Shown here: positions 8,767 through 16,561 of the stretch, piece by piece | Position numbering within the stretch: position 1 is the first letter of the stretch | Layout: each line of letters begins with the position of its first letter | Source of the DNA: Bacteroidales bacterium | GTDB lineage: Bacteria; Bacteroidota; Bacteroidia; Bacteroidales; F082 | DNA length: 64,000 bases | Assembly (NCBI GenBank): GCA_016936355.1 | Contig: JAFGYB010000055.1 | Location: forward strand, 1 to 64,000 | Reading direction: 5' to 3' | Notes under the pieces: generated by a model | The model's input: the letters and a program-made list of their open reading frames with translations, nothing else | Told to the model about the DNA's origin: nothing | Databases searched by the model: none | Made by a program: the position numbers and the translations under genes

Positions 8767-9477
8767 ATGAACGATCAATTTGTAAATACAAGAGGTCAGT
8801 CCATTACGATTGCCAAATCTTTTATGACGGGAATATTCGGGTGGATGTTTATTGCTCTGGCGATTTCGGCCGTGACAGCCTGGCTGTTTGCCACCACTCC
8901 TTCGTTGTTTAGTTTGTTGTATTCGCCAAAGGGGGGGATGAATATTTTAGGTTTCATTGTTATGTTGGCTCCGCTGGGCTTTGTTTTGGCTATTTCTGCC
9001 GGCATGCGAAGGTTTTCAGCGTCTACATTGGCTCTGTTGTTTGTGGTATTCTCGGTCCTGATGGGAGCCAGTCTCAGTTGGGTGTTGTTGTATTATACCA
9101 GCGCTTCTATTGTTAAAACATTTTTCATCTCTGCCGGTATGTTCGGATTTATGGCGGTTGTGGGTTATACCACCAAAACCGATCTGACTAAATTCGGCAG
9201 CATCATGATTATGGGTGTTGTCGGACTAATTATTGCCTCGCTGGTGAATGTTTTCATGCACAGTTCAGGACTGGACTACATTATTTCATTCCTGGGGGTG
9301 CTGATCTTTACGGGTCTTACTGCTTATGATATGCAGATGTTGAAAAGAGTGGGGATGCAAGCCGTGGAAGGAGATGAAACCACACGAAAAATGATTATTT
9401 TCGGGGCATTGAGCCTGTATCTTGATTTTATCAATTTATTCTTATTTTTGCTACGGTTTTTCGGAGACCGACGGTAG
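8767..9477 (+). CDS. Bax inhibitor-1/YccA family membrane protein
   Basis: A seven-helix inner-membrane protein of the BI-1/YccA/TMBIM family. In bacteria, members include a pH-sensitive calcium leak channel (BsYetJ) and an FtsH modulator (YccA). The 236-residue protein is almost entirely hydrophobic; the family's late-helix block LIFTGLTAYDMQMLKRVG is present and the protein ends in the usual basic tail (RFFGDRR). It lies 18 bases after folE, so co-transcription is likely, but no functional link is apparent. Confidence 0.92.
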   Translation: MNDQFVNTRGQSITIAKSFMTGIFGWMFIALAISAVTAWLFATTPSLFSLLYSPKGGMNILGFIVMLAPLGFVLAISAGMRRFSASTLALLFVVFSVLMGASLSWVLLYYTSASIVKTFFISAGMFGFMAVVGYTTKTDLTKFGSIMIMGVVGLIIASLVNVFMHSSGLDYIISFLGVLIFTGLTAYDMQMLKRVGMQAVEGDETTRKMIIFGALSLYLDFINLFLFLLRFFGDRR

Positions 9478-9504
9478 AGAATACCTTTAATTTAAAGTGA
9501 TTAT

Positions 9505-10389
9505 ATGATTGCTTATGTTTTTCCCGGACAGGGAGCACAGTATGTGGGTATGGGAAAGGATTTGTTTGACAAATCAACCAGGGCCAAAGATTTGTTTCAT
9601 AAAGCAAACAGTATTCTGAAATTCAAGATCACGGATGTGATGTTTGAAGGAACAGAAGAGGATTTGAAACAAACCCGGGTTACCCAACCGGCTATTTTCC
9701 TGCATTCGGTGATTTTGGCTAAAATGCTGGGTTCCGATTTCAAGCCCGATATGGTGGCTGGTCACTCTTTGGGTGAGTTCTCTGCCCTGGTGGCTAACGA
9801 AACCATATCTTTTGAAGACGGTTTGAAACTGGTTTCCAAACGGGCTGAAGCCATGCAAAAAGCCTGTGAGGTGGAAGAATCTACTATGGCGGCTATTTTG
9901 GGTTTGGATGATGATGTGGTGGAGGAAATCTGCAACAGCATCTCCGAAGTAGTGGTCCCCGCTAATTATAACAGTCAGGGGCAGCTGGTAATCTCCGGTT
10001 CTGTGGCCGGTGTGGAAAAGGCGATGGCCAAGGCTACCGAAGCGGGTGCAAAAAGAGCACTGATGTTGAAAGTGGGCGGAGCGTTCCACTCTCCTTTGAT
10101 GGAACCGGCCCGGGTGGAATTATCGGAAGCCATTAACAAAACCAAGTTTAACCGCGGTATCTGTCCGGTATATCAGAATGTCACCGGGCAGTCAGTTACC
10201 GATCCTCAGATTATCAAAACCAATCTGGTATCGCAGTTGACGTCACCGGTGCGCTGGACACAGATCATGAAAAACATGTTGGCTGATGGCGTAAATGAAG
10301 TAGTGGAAGTTGGCCCCGGGAAAGTATTGCAGGGTTTGTTTAAAAAAACCGACCGCAACGTGGTTGTAAGGAGCGCAGAGCTGGAATAG
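9505..10389 (+). CDS. fabD: Malonyl-CoA:ACP transacylase
   Basis: Transfers malonyl from CoA to acyl carrier protein to supply fatty-acid elongation. The nucleophile is Ser88 in GHSLGEFSA, the catalytic His is in GGAFHSPLM, and the start FPGQGAQYVGMG and the end VEVGPGKVLQGL are the standard family blocks. The 294-residue length is normal. It is the last gene of its strand run and is followed by a strong intrinsic terminator. A near-consensus -7 box (TACCTTTA) lies about 20 bases before the ATG. Confidence 0.97.
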   Translation: MIAYVFPGQGAQYVGMGKDLFDKSTRAKDLFHKANSILKFKITDVMFEGTEEDLKQTRVTQPAIFLHSVILAKMLGSDFKPDMVAGHSLGEFSALVANETISFEDGLKLVSKRAEAMQKACEVEESTMAAILGLDDDVVEEICNSISEVVVPANYNSQGQLVISGSVAGVEKAMAKATEAGAKRALMLKVGGAFHSPLMEPARVELSEAINKTKFNRGICPVYQNVTGQSVTDPQIIKTNLVSQLTSPVRWTQIMKNMLADGVNEVVEVGPGKVLQGLFKKTDRNVVVRSAELE

Positions 10390-10409
10390 ATTGGGAAAGA
10401 TTTATATAG

Positions 10410-10439
10410 AAAAAGGCTGCCCTTGAGCAGCCTTTTTTA
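10410..10439 (+). terminator. Intrinsic terminator after fabD
   Basis: AAAAAGGCTGC, loop CCTTGA, GCAGCCTTTTTT. The stem is A/T-extended on both sides, so it may also stop transcription from the minus-strand gene ending at 10461. Confidence 0.9.
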
Positions 10440-10460
10440 TGGTGAGAAACCAGCAATATT

Positions 10461-11159
10461 TTACCACATTTTGTGTGAATCAGTTTTTAAATTTACTTGT
10501 TTCTTGACGAGCCTGGGTAATAGATATTTCTGCATTTGGGCCTTATCGTTCCGATAAATATGCCGGGCAATATTATTCAGGTCTTTCATCAAAAGGAACA
10601 GATTGTTCAGTAATTGTACCCGGCGTTCTGCATTTATTCGACGCTCGTTTTTGCTGTTTTTTTGTGCCATTGAGGCCTCGAGTAAAGCTTCGGCTTTGCC
10701 CGGAAGTCCCCCGATCAATTCCTTCGGACATCCAAGCCGGGAAAGTTCTACCGAATAACGGTTGGTGTTTTTCACCAGTTTATTCATTAGTATCAGCATT
10801 TTAGTTTGATTCTGGCGTGCCTTCGTGATTTCATTCATCCCGAACTTATTTCTGATGGAAGGATTGGAGGAAAGCATTTTACGCGTAAAGTGAGCCAGTT
10901 TTTTATAGTCATCGTAACAGCCTGACAGCGCAGTATTGACTCGTTGGGTTTGTTCGCTTAATTTTCCTTCCAATTCCCCATCAGAAGGAAAGGATTTGAT
11001 GGCTTCAAGCATCTGTTGAATCCGGTTGATAAACTCTTCATTGATGGTACGATCAAAAGCACTGAACGCCGAAAGATCTTCGTGGAGTTGTGCCGCAATT
11101 ACATCCGCATGCTCCAACAATACAGCATCCTGAATCCGAAACAATCTGCGTATACCCAT
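10461..11159 (-). CDS. Hypothetical all-helical protein
   Basis: I do not recognise this 232-residue protein. There is no signal peptide or membrane segment; it is rich in charged and aliphatic residues with heptad-like spacing (MLEAIKSFPSDGELEGKLSEQ; KARQNQTKMLILMNKLVKN; RVQLLNNLFLLMKDLNNIARH), suggesting a cytoplasmic helical bundle. The C-terminus is strongly basic (RLVKKQVNLKTDSHK). It stands alone between the fabD terminator and an AT-rich upstream region containing a perfect 13-bp palindrome, so it is probably a single regulated unit. Coding status is supported by its length and by the lack of a competing ORF. Confidence 0.75.
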   Translation of the reverse strand: MGIRRLFRIQDAVLLEHADVIAAQLHEDLSAFSAFDRTINEEFINRIQQMLEAIKSFPSDGELEGKLSEQTQRVNTALSGCYDDYKKLAHFTRKMLSSNPSIRNKFGMNEITKARQNQTKMLILMNKLVKNTNRYSVELSRLGCPKELIGGLPGKAEALLEASMAQKNSKNERRINAERRVQLLNNLFLLMKDLNNIARHIYRNDKAQMQKYLLPRLVKKQVNLKTDSHKMW

Positions 11160-11508
11160 AATGATCTATTTTTAATGATCTTATTTTCGCACCTTGTATT
11201 ATTAACAAAAAGTATTTTGTTAATAATTTCCCTTTAATTTATAAAATTATTTCATTTTTAGATAAATAACTTCTGTAATGTGTTAAAAGTTATTCACAAA
11301 TTGTTAATTTACTTCCCAATTATTTAATTAGTATAATTTTATTGAAAGATCTTGTCAAACAGTGATTCAATAGAAAAGAAAAATCGGCAAAGAGTACATG
11401 AAGTGTTTAAATATACAGTCATACTAGAATGCTGGAATATTTCGAAAATATCCCGCATCGCACAGAAGAAAACAGGATAATTGACTTCTATGTACTAAAC
11501 AGAATTCC
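11160..11508. other. AT-rich intergenic region upstream of the helical orphan
   Basis: About 350 bases with no credible gene. It holds the 13-bp palindrome annotated separately, a single DnaA-box-like TTATTCACA (11290-11298), and an imperfect palindrome GGAATATTTCGAAAATATCC near 11433. The half nearer 11508 is downstream sequence of the RNase R gene. Confidence 0.6.
11198..11227. repeat. Perfect 13-bp inverted repeat, 4-base spacer
   Basis: ATTATTAACAAAA - AGTA - TTTTGTTAATAAT. It lies about 40-70 bases upstream of the start of the helical orphan on the minus strand, an operator-like position. There is no G+C-rich core, so it is more likely a protein-binding site than a terminator. Confidence 0.8.
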
Positions 11509-13680
11509 CTAATTAAACTCAGCATCTTCCACCAGCTCAAAGTCCAGCTGGCGGCGGGTCAGGTCTACATTCTTCACCAGGATTTTTACCGGATCGCCCA
11601 GGCGGTATTTCTGTCCGTATTTCCTGCCGATGATTTGGTAGTTGTCTTCATCCAGGTAGTAAAAGTCGTCTTTCATGGAGTTGAAACGCACCAGTCCTTC
11701 GCTTTTGCTTTCCAGCGTTGCCACAAAAATACCCCACTTACTTACACCGGAAATCAGTCCTTCCAGTATTTTGCCTTTCTTGTCCAGCAAAAATTCCACC
11801 TGTTTGTATTTGACGGATTCGCGTTCGGCTTCGGCAGCCCGGCGTTCCATTTCGGAAGTGTGCTTGCATTGATCTTCAAAGGCTTCTTTGCTCACCGAGC
11901 GTTTGCCTTCCATGTAACGTTCCAGTAGTCGGTGCACCATCAGGTCGGGATAGCGGCGGATGGGCGAAGTAAAGTGTGTGTAATAAGGGAACGCCAGTCC
12001 GTAATGCCCGATGTTGTCGGTGGAATAGTAGGCCTTGGCCATGGTACGGATGGCAATGCTTTCGATCATGTTTTCCTCGCCTTTTCCATGGATGTCCGTG
12101 AACAATTTATTGTAGGATTGCGCCAGTTTTTCCCGCGACTGGATGTTTAAACTGTAGCCCAGTTTGCCAAGGAACTGCATGAAGGTATTCAGCTTTTCTG
12201 GATTGGGCTGATCGTGCACGCGATACACAAAGGTTTTGGCTTCTTTTCCCTTGGGTTGCTTGCCGATGAGTTGGGCCACGGACCTATTGGCCAGCAGCAT
12301 GAATTCTTCCACCAGATGGTTGGCTTCTTTAGATTCCTTGATGTAAGTCTCGATGGGTTTACCTGTTTCGTCCAGTTTGAACCGGATCTCCGTCGAGTTG
12401 AAATTAATGGCTCCTTCCTTGAATCGTTTGCCGCGCATGATGGTGGCCATGGAGTTCAGCGTGAGAATATCTTCTGCAAATTCCCCTTTTTGTTCTTCGA
12501 TGATCTGCTGGACTTCTTCATAAGTAAACCGTCGGTCGGAGAGGATCACTGTTTTCCCGAACCAGGTATCCAGTACCTGGGCTTTTTCGTTCATTTTAAA
12601 CACAACCGAATAGGTCAGTTTTTCTTCGTTGGGACGCAGGGAACAAACGCCGTTGGAGAGCTTTTCGGGCAACATGGGAATGGTGCGGTCCACCAGGTAA
12701 ATGGAGGTGGCTCGCTCATAGGCTTCGGCGTCGATGGTGGACCCGGTGGTTACATAGTGTGACACATCGGCAATGTGTACACCCACTTCCCACAGGTTGT
12801 CTTCCAGCTTGCGCAGCGAAAGGGCGTCGTCGAAATCCTTGGCATCAAACGGGTCGATGGTAATGGTCCAGGTGTTGCGGAAGTCTTTTCGCCGGGCGAT
12901 TTCGTCTGCCGGGATTTCCATGCTGATCTTTTCTGCTGCCTGTTCCACGGCTTTGGGAAACGAAAGCGGGAAATCGTTGTCTGCCAGGATGGCCTGCATT
13001 TCCACGTTGTTGTCGCCGGGTTTCCCCAGTACCTGGACAATTTCCCCGAAAGGATTGTTGGAATGTTCGGGCCAGTCGGTGATCTTTACAACCACCTTTT
13101 GACCGGTTTGGGTGTCCTTGAGTTCTTCTTTGGGGATGAAAATATCATAGGGCATGGCCTGGCTGTCGGGAATAATGAAGCCGTAGTTTTTGCTGCGTTC
13201 CAAAATACCCACATACTGTGTTTTCCGGCGTTCCAGGATTTCCACGATTTGTCCTTCCGTTTTGTGTCCTTTCCTTTTCGGGAAGAGCAGCACTTTGACA
13301 AGGTCGTTGTTCAAGGCATGATGTACGTTGTTGGAAGCAATGAAAATATCTTCGCCCCCTTCTTCGGGAATGATATACGCCTTACCGGTTTTCTTCAGGT
13401 CTACCGTGCCGGTCAGGTAATTTTTCTTCTGATCGAATTTGGTGATCTGTTTGGGATCCAGCTTGAATTTGCCGCGCTTGATCTCGTTCAAAACCCCTTC
13501 TTCGGTCATTTCCATCAAAAGATCGTAAATCAGGTTCTTTCCGGCTTTGTCTTTTACACCCAGTAAATTAGCCAGTTGTTTGTTGTTGTATCCGGTAAAC
13601 GGATTGTCTGCAAAAATATTCAGCAGGACTGCCTGCAAATTGTTTTTGGGATATTTCTTTGGTTTTGTTTTTTTTGACAT
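11509..13680 (-). CDS. rnr: Ribonuclease R
   Basis: A processive 3'-5' exoribonuclease of the RNB family that degrades structured RNA. The 723-residue protein has an N-terminal winged-helix region (about 10-70), cold-shock/OB domains (about 75-235), the RNB catalytic core with TIDPFDAKDFDDALSL (the Mg-binding Asp cluster, about 270) and SPIRRYPDLMVHRLLE, and a C-terminal S1 domain (about 635-715, GLISGVSKWGIFVATLE). Length is within the family range. It follows the peptide-ABC ATPase gene by nine bases on the same strand and is probably co-transcribed with it. Confidence 0.96.
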   Translation of the reverse strand: MSKKTKPKKYPKNNLQAVLLNIFADNPFTGYNNKQLANLLGVKDKAGKNLIYDLLMEMTEEGVLNEIKRGKFKLDPKQITKFDQKKNYLTGTVDLKKTGKAYIIPEEGGEDIFIASNNVHHALNNDLVKVLLFPKRKGHKTEGQIVEILERRKTQYVGILERSKNYGFIIPDSQAMPYDIFIPKEELKDTQTGQKVVVKITDWPEHSNNPFGEIVQVLGKPGDNNVEMQAILADNDFPLSFPKAVEQAAEKISMEIPADEIARRKDFRNTWTITIDPFDAKDFDDALSLRKLEDNLWEVGVHIADVSHYVTTGSTIDAEAYERATSIYLVDRTIPMLPEKLSNGVCSLRPNEEKLTYSVVFKMNEKAQVLDTWFGKTVILSDRRFTYEEVQQIIEEQKGEFAEDILTLNSMATIMRGKRFKEGAINFNSTEIRFKLDETGKPIETYIKESKEANHLVEEFMLLANRSVAQLIGKQPKGKEAKTFVYRVHDQPNPEKLNTFMQFLGKLGYSLNIQSREKLAQSYNKLFTDIHGKGEENMIESIAIRTMAKAYYSTDNIGHYGLAFPYYTHFTSPIRRYPDLMVHRLLERYMEGKRSVSKEAFEDQCKHTSEMERRAAEAERESVKYKQVEFLLDKKGKILEGLISGVSKWGIFVATLESKSEGLVRFNSMKDDFYYLDEDNYQIIGRKYGQKYRLGDPVKILVKNVDLTRRQLDFELVEDAEFN

Positions 13681-13689
13681 GATGTAATT

Positions 13690-15378
13690 TTAAATAGTTG
13701 AATAATGAATGTTGGGAACAGCAGCAATCAGTTGTCTCGTGTATTCTTCTTTGGGGTGATGATAAACTTCATCGGCGTCGCCCACCTCTACAATGTTTCC
13801 GTCTTTCATGACCATGATGCGGTCCGACATAAAGCGCACCACCGACAGATCGTGAGAAATAAAAATATAGGTGAAACCGAATTCCGATTTCAGTTTGTTC
13901 AGCAGGTTCAGCACCACGGCCTGTACAGAAACATCCAATGCAGAGACGGCCTCATCGCAAATGATGAACTTCGGCTGCAGGGCCAGTGCCCGGGCAATGA
14001 CGATCCGTTGCCGCTGACCGCCGGAGAATTCGTGGGGGTAGCGATAAAAATGTGCTTCTTCCAATCCTGTTTTTTGTAATAATTCCATTGCCTGTTCCCG
14101 GCACTCTTTTTTTGATTTGTACAGCTTGTGCACCCGCATGGGTTCCATGATGGCTTCGCCGATGCTGATCCGGGGATTCAAGGAAGAATACGGATCCTGA
14201 AAAACAATGCTCAGATCTTTTCGCAACGGTTTCATTGCTTTCCGTGAAAGCGTTGCCAGGTCCTCTGTTTGATAAAGAATGCTTCCCTTGTCGGGATCGA
14301 TGAGGCGCAGCAGACTTCTGCCCAGCGTGGTTTTCCCGCACCCCGATTCACCCACCAGCCCCAGGGTTTCTCCCGGATAAACGTTGAAACTGACACCGTT
14401 AACAGCTTGTAGAATTTCCCTGGGTTTCCCCCAGAAACTTTTGCTCAGAACGTAATCTTTTTCAAGCGCATCGACCCGGAACAGCGGATCCTTTTCGTAC
14501 AGCGTTTTCAGTCGTTTTGTTCTTGCGTCAGAAGAAACGGGATCGGGTACAAACTCTTCTTTTGTATTCAGGAAATCCTGTAACGTGGGAAGCTGATTCA
14601 GCCGCACATTCTGTGGCGGACGGCAGGACAACAGTCCTTTCGTGTAAGGATGTTTCGGATTCAGGAAGATTTCTTTTGCCGGACCCGATTCCACAATTTT
14701 ACCTTTATGCATTACCGCAACCTGTTCGGCAATTTCAGCCACCACGGCCAGGTCGTGGGTGATGAACAGCAGCGTCATGCCGTATTCCAGCTGCAGGGCC
14801 TTCAACAGTTTCAAAATTTCCTTCTGAACGGTGACGTCCAGTGCGGTGGTGGGTTCGTCGGCAATCAGCAGATCGGGTTTGTTGGCCATGGCCATGGCAA
14901 TCATGATGCGCTGCTTTTGTCCGCCGGAGATTTCGTGCGGATAGGCGGAGAAGATCTTTTCCGGCCGGGGAAGCCTGACTTTTTGGAACAGTTCCAGCAC
15001 TTCTTTCTTTGCGTCTTTTGTGGTGATCTTCCGGTGTTGCCGAATGACTTCCAGTACCTGTTTTCCGCAACGCATCACCGGATTCAAAGCGGTCATGGGT
15101 TCCTGAAAGATCATGCTGATCCGTTGGCCGCGGATGGATTCCTGTTCTTTTGCAGAGAGGCGGGTAATGTCTTTATCATCCAATAAAATAATACCCTTTT
15201 GGATTTCCAGTTGTTGGGGCAGTAACCCCATGATGCTCAGTGCTGTCAGTGATTTTCCGGATCCGGTTTCACCAACGACGCCCAAGGTTTGTCCACTTTC
15301 CAGATGGAAACCGATGTTGTCCACGAGTTTTTCGGTGGAACCTTTTTTTCCGATGCTGAGTCCGGTGATCGTTAACAT
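13690..15378 (-). CDS. Oligopeptide ABC transporter, fused double ATPase
   Basis: Energises a peptide/nickel-type ABC importer; it is a DppD and DppF fusion with two complete nucleotide-binding domains. The first has Walker A GETGSGKS, signature [12 protein letters not shown] and Walker [14 protein letters not shown]; the second has [20 protein letters not shown] and [13 protein letters not shown]. Each is followed by the Opp/Dpp C-terminal extension ([42 protein letters not shown]). The second Walker B has DEA rather than DEP, common in the family. The ORF track begins 68 residues earlier, but that stretch contains the -7 box; I start at the ATG at 15378 ([10 protein letters not shown]), giving 562 residues. 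No permease or binding-protein genes are nearby. Confidence 0.93.
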   Translation of the reverse strand: MLTITGLSIGKKGSTEKLVDNIGFHLESGQTLGVVGETGSGKSLTALSIMGLLPQQLEIQKGIILLDDKDITRLSAKEQESIRGQRISMIFQEPMTALNPVMRCGKQVLEVIRQHRKITTKDAKKEVLELFQKVRLPRPEKIFSAYPHEISGGQKQRIMIAMAMANKPDLLIADEPTTALDVTVQKEILKLLKALQLEYGMTLLFITHDLAVVAEIAEQVAVMHKGKIVESGPAKEIFLNPKHPYTKGLLSCRPPQNVRLNQLPTLQDFLNTKEEFVPDPVSSDARTKRLKTLYEKDPLFRVDALEKDYVLSKSFWGKPREILQAVNGVSFNVYPGETLGLVGESGCGKTTLGRSLLRLIDPDKGSILYQTEDLATLSRKAMKPLRKDLSIVFQDPYSSLNPRISIGEAIMEPMRVHKLYKSKKECREQAMELLQKTGLEEAHFYRYPHEFSGGQRQRIVIARALALQPKFIICDEAVSALDVSVQAVVLNLLNKLKSEFGFTYIFISHDLSVVRFMSDRIMVMKDGNIVEVGDADEVYHHPKEEYTRQLIAAVPNIHYSTI

Positions 15379-15425
15379 TCCTTCAAAGATAGGGGAAAAA
15401 TAAGGTGACCCTATCATCCTTTTTG

Positions 15426-15433
15426 CAAAGGTA
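15426..15433 (-). promoter_or_regulatory. -7 promoter box of the peptide ABC ATPase-rnr operon
   Basis: TACCTTTG on the minus strand, 48 bases upstream of the chosen ATG. It falls inside the longer ORF of the track and so supports the shorter start. Confidence 0.65.
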
Positions 15434-15484
15434 TTTTCTAAAGTGTTAACAGATTTACCACGGGTATAATTTTTATATTTTTTA

Positions 15485-15492
15485 TATATTTG
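15485..15492 (+). promoter_or_regulatory. -7 promoter box of the PEGA-like lipoprotein gene
   Basis: TATATTTG fits TAnnTTTG. It lies 116 bases before the ATG at 15608, giving a 5' leader of about 110 bases, longer than at most genes here. It is divergent from the promoter of the ABC ATPase. Confidence 0.5.
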
Positions 15493-15607
15493 TAGGTAGC
15501 TGGATGAAAACCCAATAACCCGATTAGCAACCATAATATTTATGTAACGATGTTGTGATGCCGGAATTGGATGGTCAGCCAAAGAGTATTAACCTAAACC
15601 CCATATT

Positions 15608-16057
15608 ATGAAAAAGATTATTGTAGGAGCGGTTATCCTGTTCGTAGCTTTTGTTTTCACCGGTTGTGCCACTATTTTAACAGGGACCCACGATACCCTT
15701 CATTTCAGTACGGACCCGGAAGGTGCAGTTGTTTACAAAGATGGTCTGAAATTGTGCACCACCCCTTGTGATGTTTCCATGAAGCGTAGTCTGAACAGTC
15801 AGTATGTTACTTTTAAAATGGATGGTTATTATACACGTATGATCACGTTGGACCAGGAGTTTAATGTGGTGAGTGTGATCAACCTGGGTTCCTTACTGGG
15901 TTGGGCCATTGATGCGGCTACAGGATCCATTATGAAATACGGTCTTAAGTCCTATGAGGTTCCGTTGGATAAAAAAGAAGAAACAGCATTGAAACACCCC
16001 CGGAAGATTGAAATCGATACCCAAAAGAAAACCATCAATGTATATGTAAAGAAATAA
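15608..16057 (+). CDS. PEGA-like lipoprotein
   Basis: A 149-residue exported lipoprotein: signal peptide MKKIIVGAVILFVAFVFTGC with the lipidated Cys at 20. The mature part starts with a PEGA-like beta module (STDPEGAVVYKDGLKLCTTPCDVSM, about residues 37-60), which carries two cysteines that could form a disulphide. A central hydrophobic stretch (VVSVINLGSLLGWAIDAATGSI) follows, as in small lipoproteins of this type. The C-terminus is polar and lysine-rich. Function unknown; PEGA modules usually occur in surface proteins. It is a single-gene unit ended by a bidirectional terminator. Confidence 0.85.
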   Translation: MKKIIVGAVILFVAFVFTGCATILTGTHDTLHFSTDPEGAVVYKDGLKLCTTPCDVSMKRSLNSQYVTFKMDGYYTRMITLDQEFNVVSVINLGSLLGWAIDAATGSIMKYGLKSYEVPLDKKEETALKHPRKIEIDTQKKTINVYVKK

Positions 16058-16073
16058 GGTATTCCACCGAAAA

Positions 16074-16103
16074 AGAAAAAGGAGGCCAGACAGCCTCCTT
16101 TTT
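16074..16103. terminator. Bidirectional terminator between lipoprotein and tRNA-Ala
   Basis: AAAAAGGAGGC, loop CAGACA, GCCTCCTTTTT. A-run and T-run flank the stem on both sides, so it can end the plus-strand lipoprotein transcript and the minus-strand tRNA transcript. Confidence 0.88.
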
Positions 16104-16108
16104 CTTTG

Positions 16109-16182
16109 TGGAGCATATCGGAATCGAACCGATGACCTCTTGACTGCCAGTCAAACGCTCTAGCCAACTGAGCTAATGCCCC
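16109..16182 (-). tRNA. tRNA-Ala (anticodon GGC)
   Basis: Read on the minus strand: acceptor GGGGCAT/ATGCTCC with the alanine identity pair G3:U70, D-loop AGCTCAGTTGGCTAGAGC, anticodon stem TTGAC/GTCAA around the loop TGGCA (anticodon GGC, decoding GCC/GCU), T-arm ATCGGTTCGATTCCGAT. CCA is not encoded. A -7 box lies just upstream. Confidence 0.96.
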
Positions 16183-16192
16183 AACGAGGCGG

Positions 16193-16200
16193 CAAAAATA
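16193..16200 (-). promoter_or_regulatory. -7 promoter box of tRNA-Ala
   Basis: TATTTTTG on the minus strand, 11 bases before the tRNA 5' end, fitting TAnnTTTG. Confidence 0.6.
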
Positions 16201-16313
16201 ACAAAAATTTTTCTGTTCATTTAAAATTTGATAGAAAAAGTAAAAAAACTAAGATTTTGATGAAACAGGAAAAAGATTCTGAGACATTTTGGTAGACAAG
16301 TACCAAAACCAAG

Positions 16314-16343
16314 TGTTAACAAATGTTATCAAATGTTATAAAG
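16314..16343 (+). repeat. Three tandem 10-bp repeats (TGTTAnnAAA)
   Basis: TGTTAACAAA, TGTTATCAAA and TGTTATAAAG follow each other without a gap, and GTTAATTTAC looks like a degenerate fourth unit. A period of one helical turn is the pattern bound by OmpR/PhoB-type response regulators. The block ends about 195 bases before the likely transcription start. Confidence 0.75.
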
Positions 16344-16427
16344 GTTAATTTACATTAAAGCACAAACGAAGTTTACCTTTCGTTAACATAATTTGGAGTT
16401 ATGTAAAATCAACCCGTAAGCTGTTAA

Positions 16428-16486
16428 ACAGTAAACATATTAAAAGGTAAATTTAATTTATACTACTTATCCTATATGTTTACTGT
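16428..16486. repeat. Perfect 13-bp inverted repeat with 33-base spacer
   Basis: ACAGTAAACATAT (16428-16440) is the exact reverse complement of ATATGTTTACTGT (16474-16486). The arms lie 76-134 bases before the receptor's ATG. They could be paired operators or, if transcribed, a large stem. Confidence 0.8.
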
Positions 16487-16561
16487 AATTTCATTTTTAC
16501 TTAACCGTAGGTTAATTACTGCCCTCCCTGAATAGTTTTTCATTTGTATCAAAACCGAAAA

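Larger units (their letters stand above)
16201..16561. promoter_or_regulatory. Regulatory region of the TonB receptor locus
   Basis: About 360 AT-rich bases with no gene. They hold three tandem 10-bp repeats (16314-16343) and a 13-bp long-spaced inverted repeat (16428-16486), both listed separately. A near-consensus -7 box TTCATTTG lies at 16539-16546, 16 bases before the ATG. Confidence 0.6.

Noticed and set aside
11290-11298. DnaA-box-like TTATTCACA in an AT-rich spacer, possible origin
   Set aside because: Only one box was found and no dnaA, rpmH or gidA/parAB gene is near. One 9-mer match is expected by chance in AT-rich DNA.
12775-13566. 263-codon ORF on the plus strand
   Set aside because: It is antisense to the RNase R gene; the minus-strand frame carries all the RNB motifs. 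The plus-strand product is Phe/Val/Gly-rich without domains, a shadow of Lys/Asp/Pro codons.
13690-15378. Frameshift-fused pair of ABC ATPases
   Set aside because: One continuous frame with both domains complete; the fused DppD-DppF form is a well-known arrangement.
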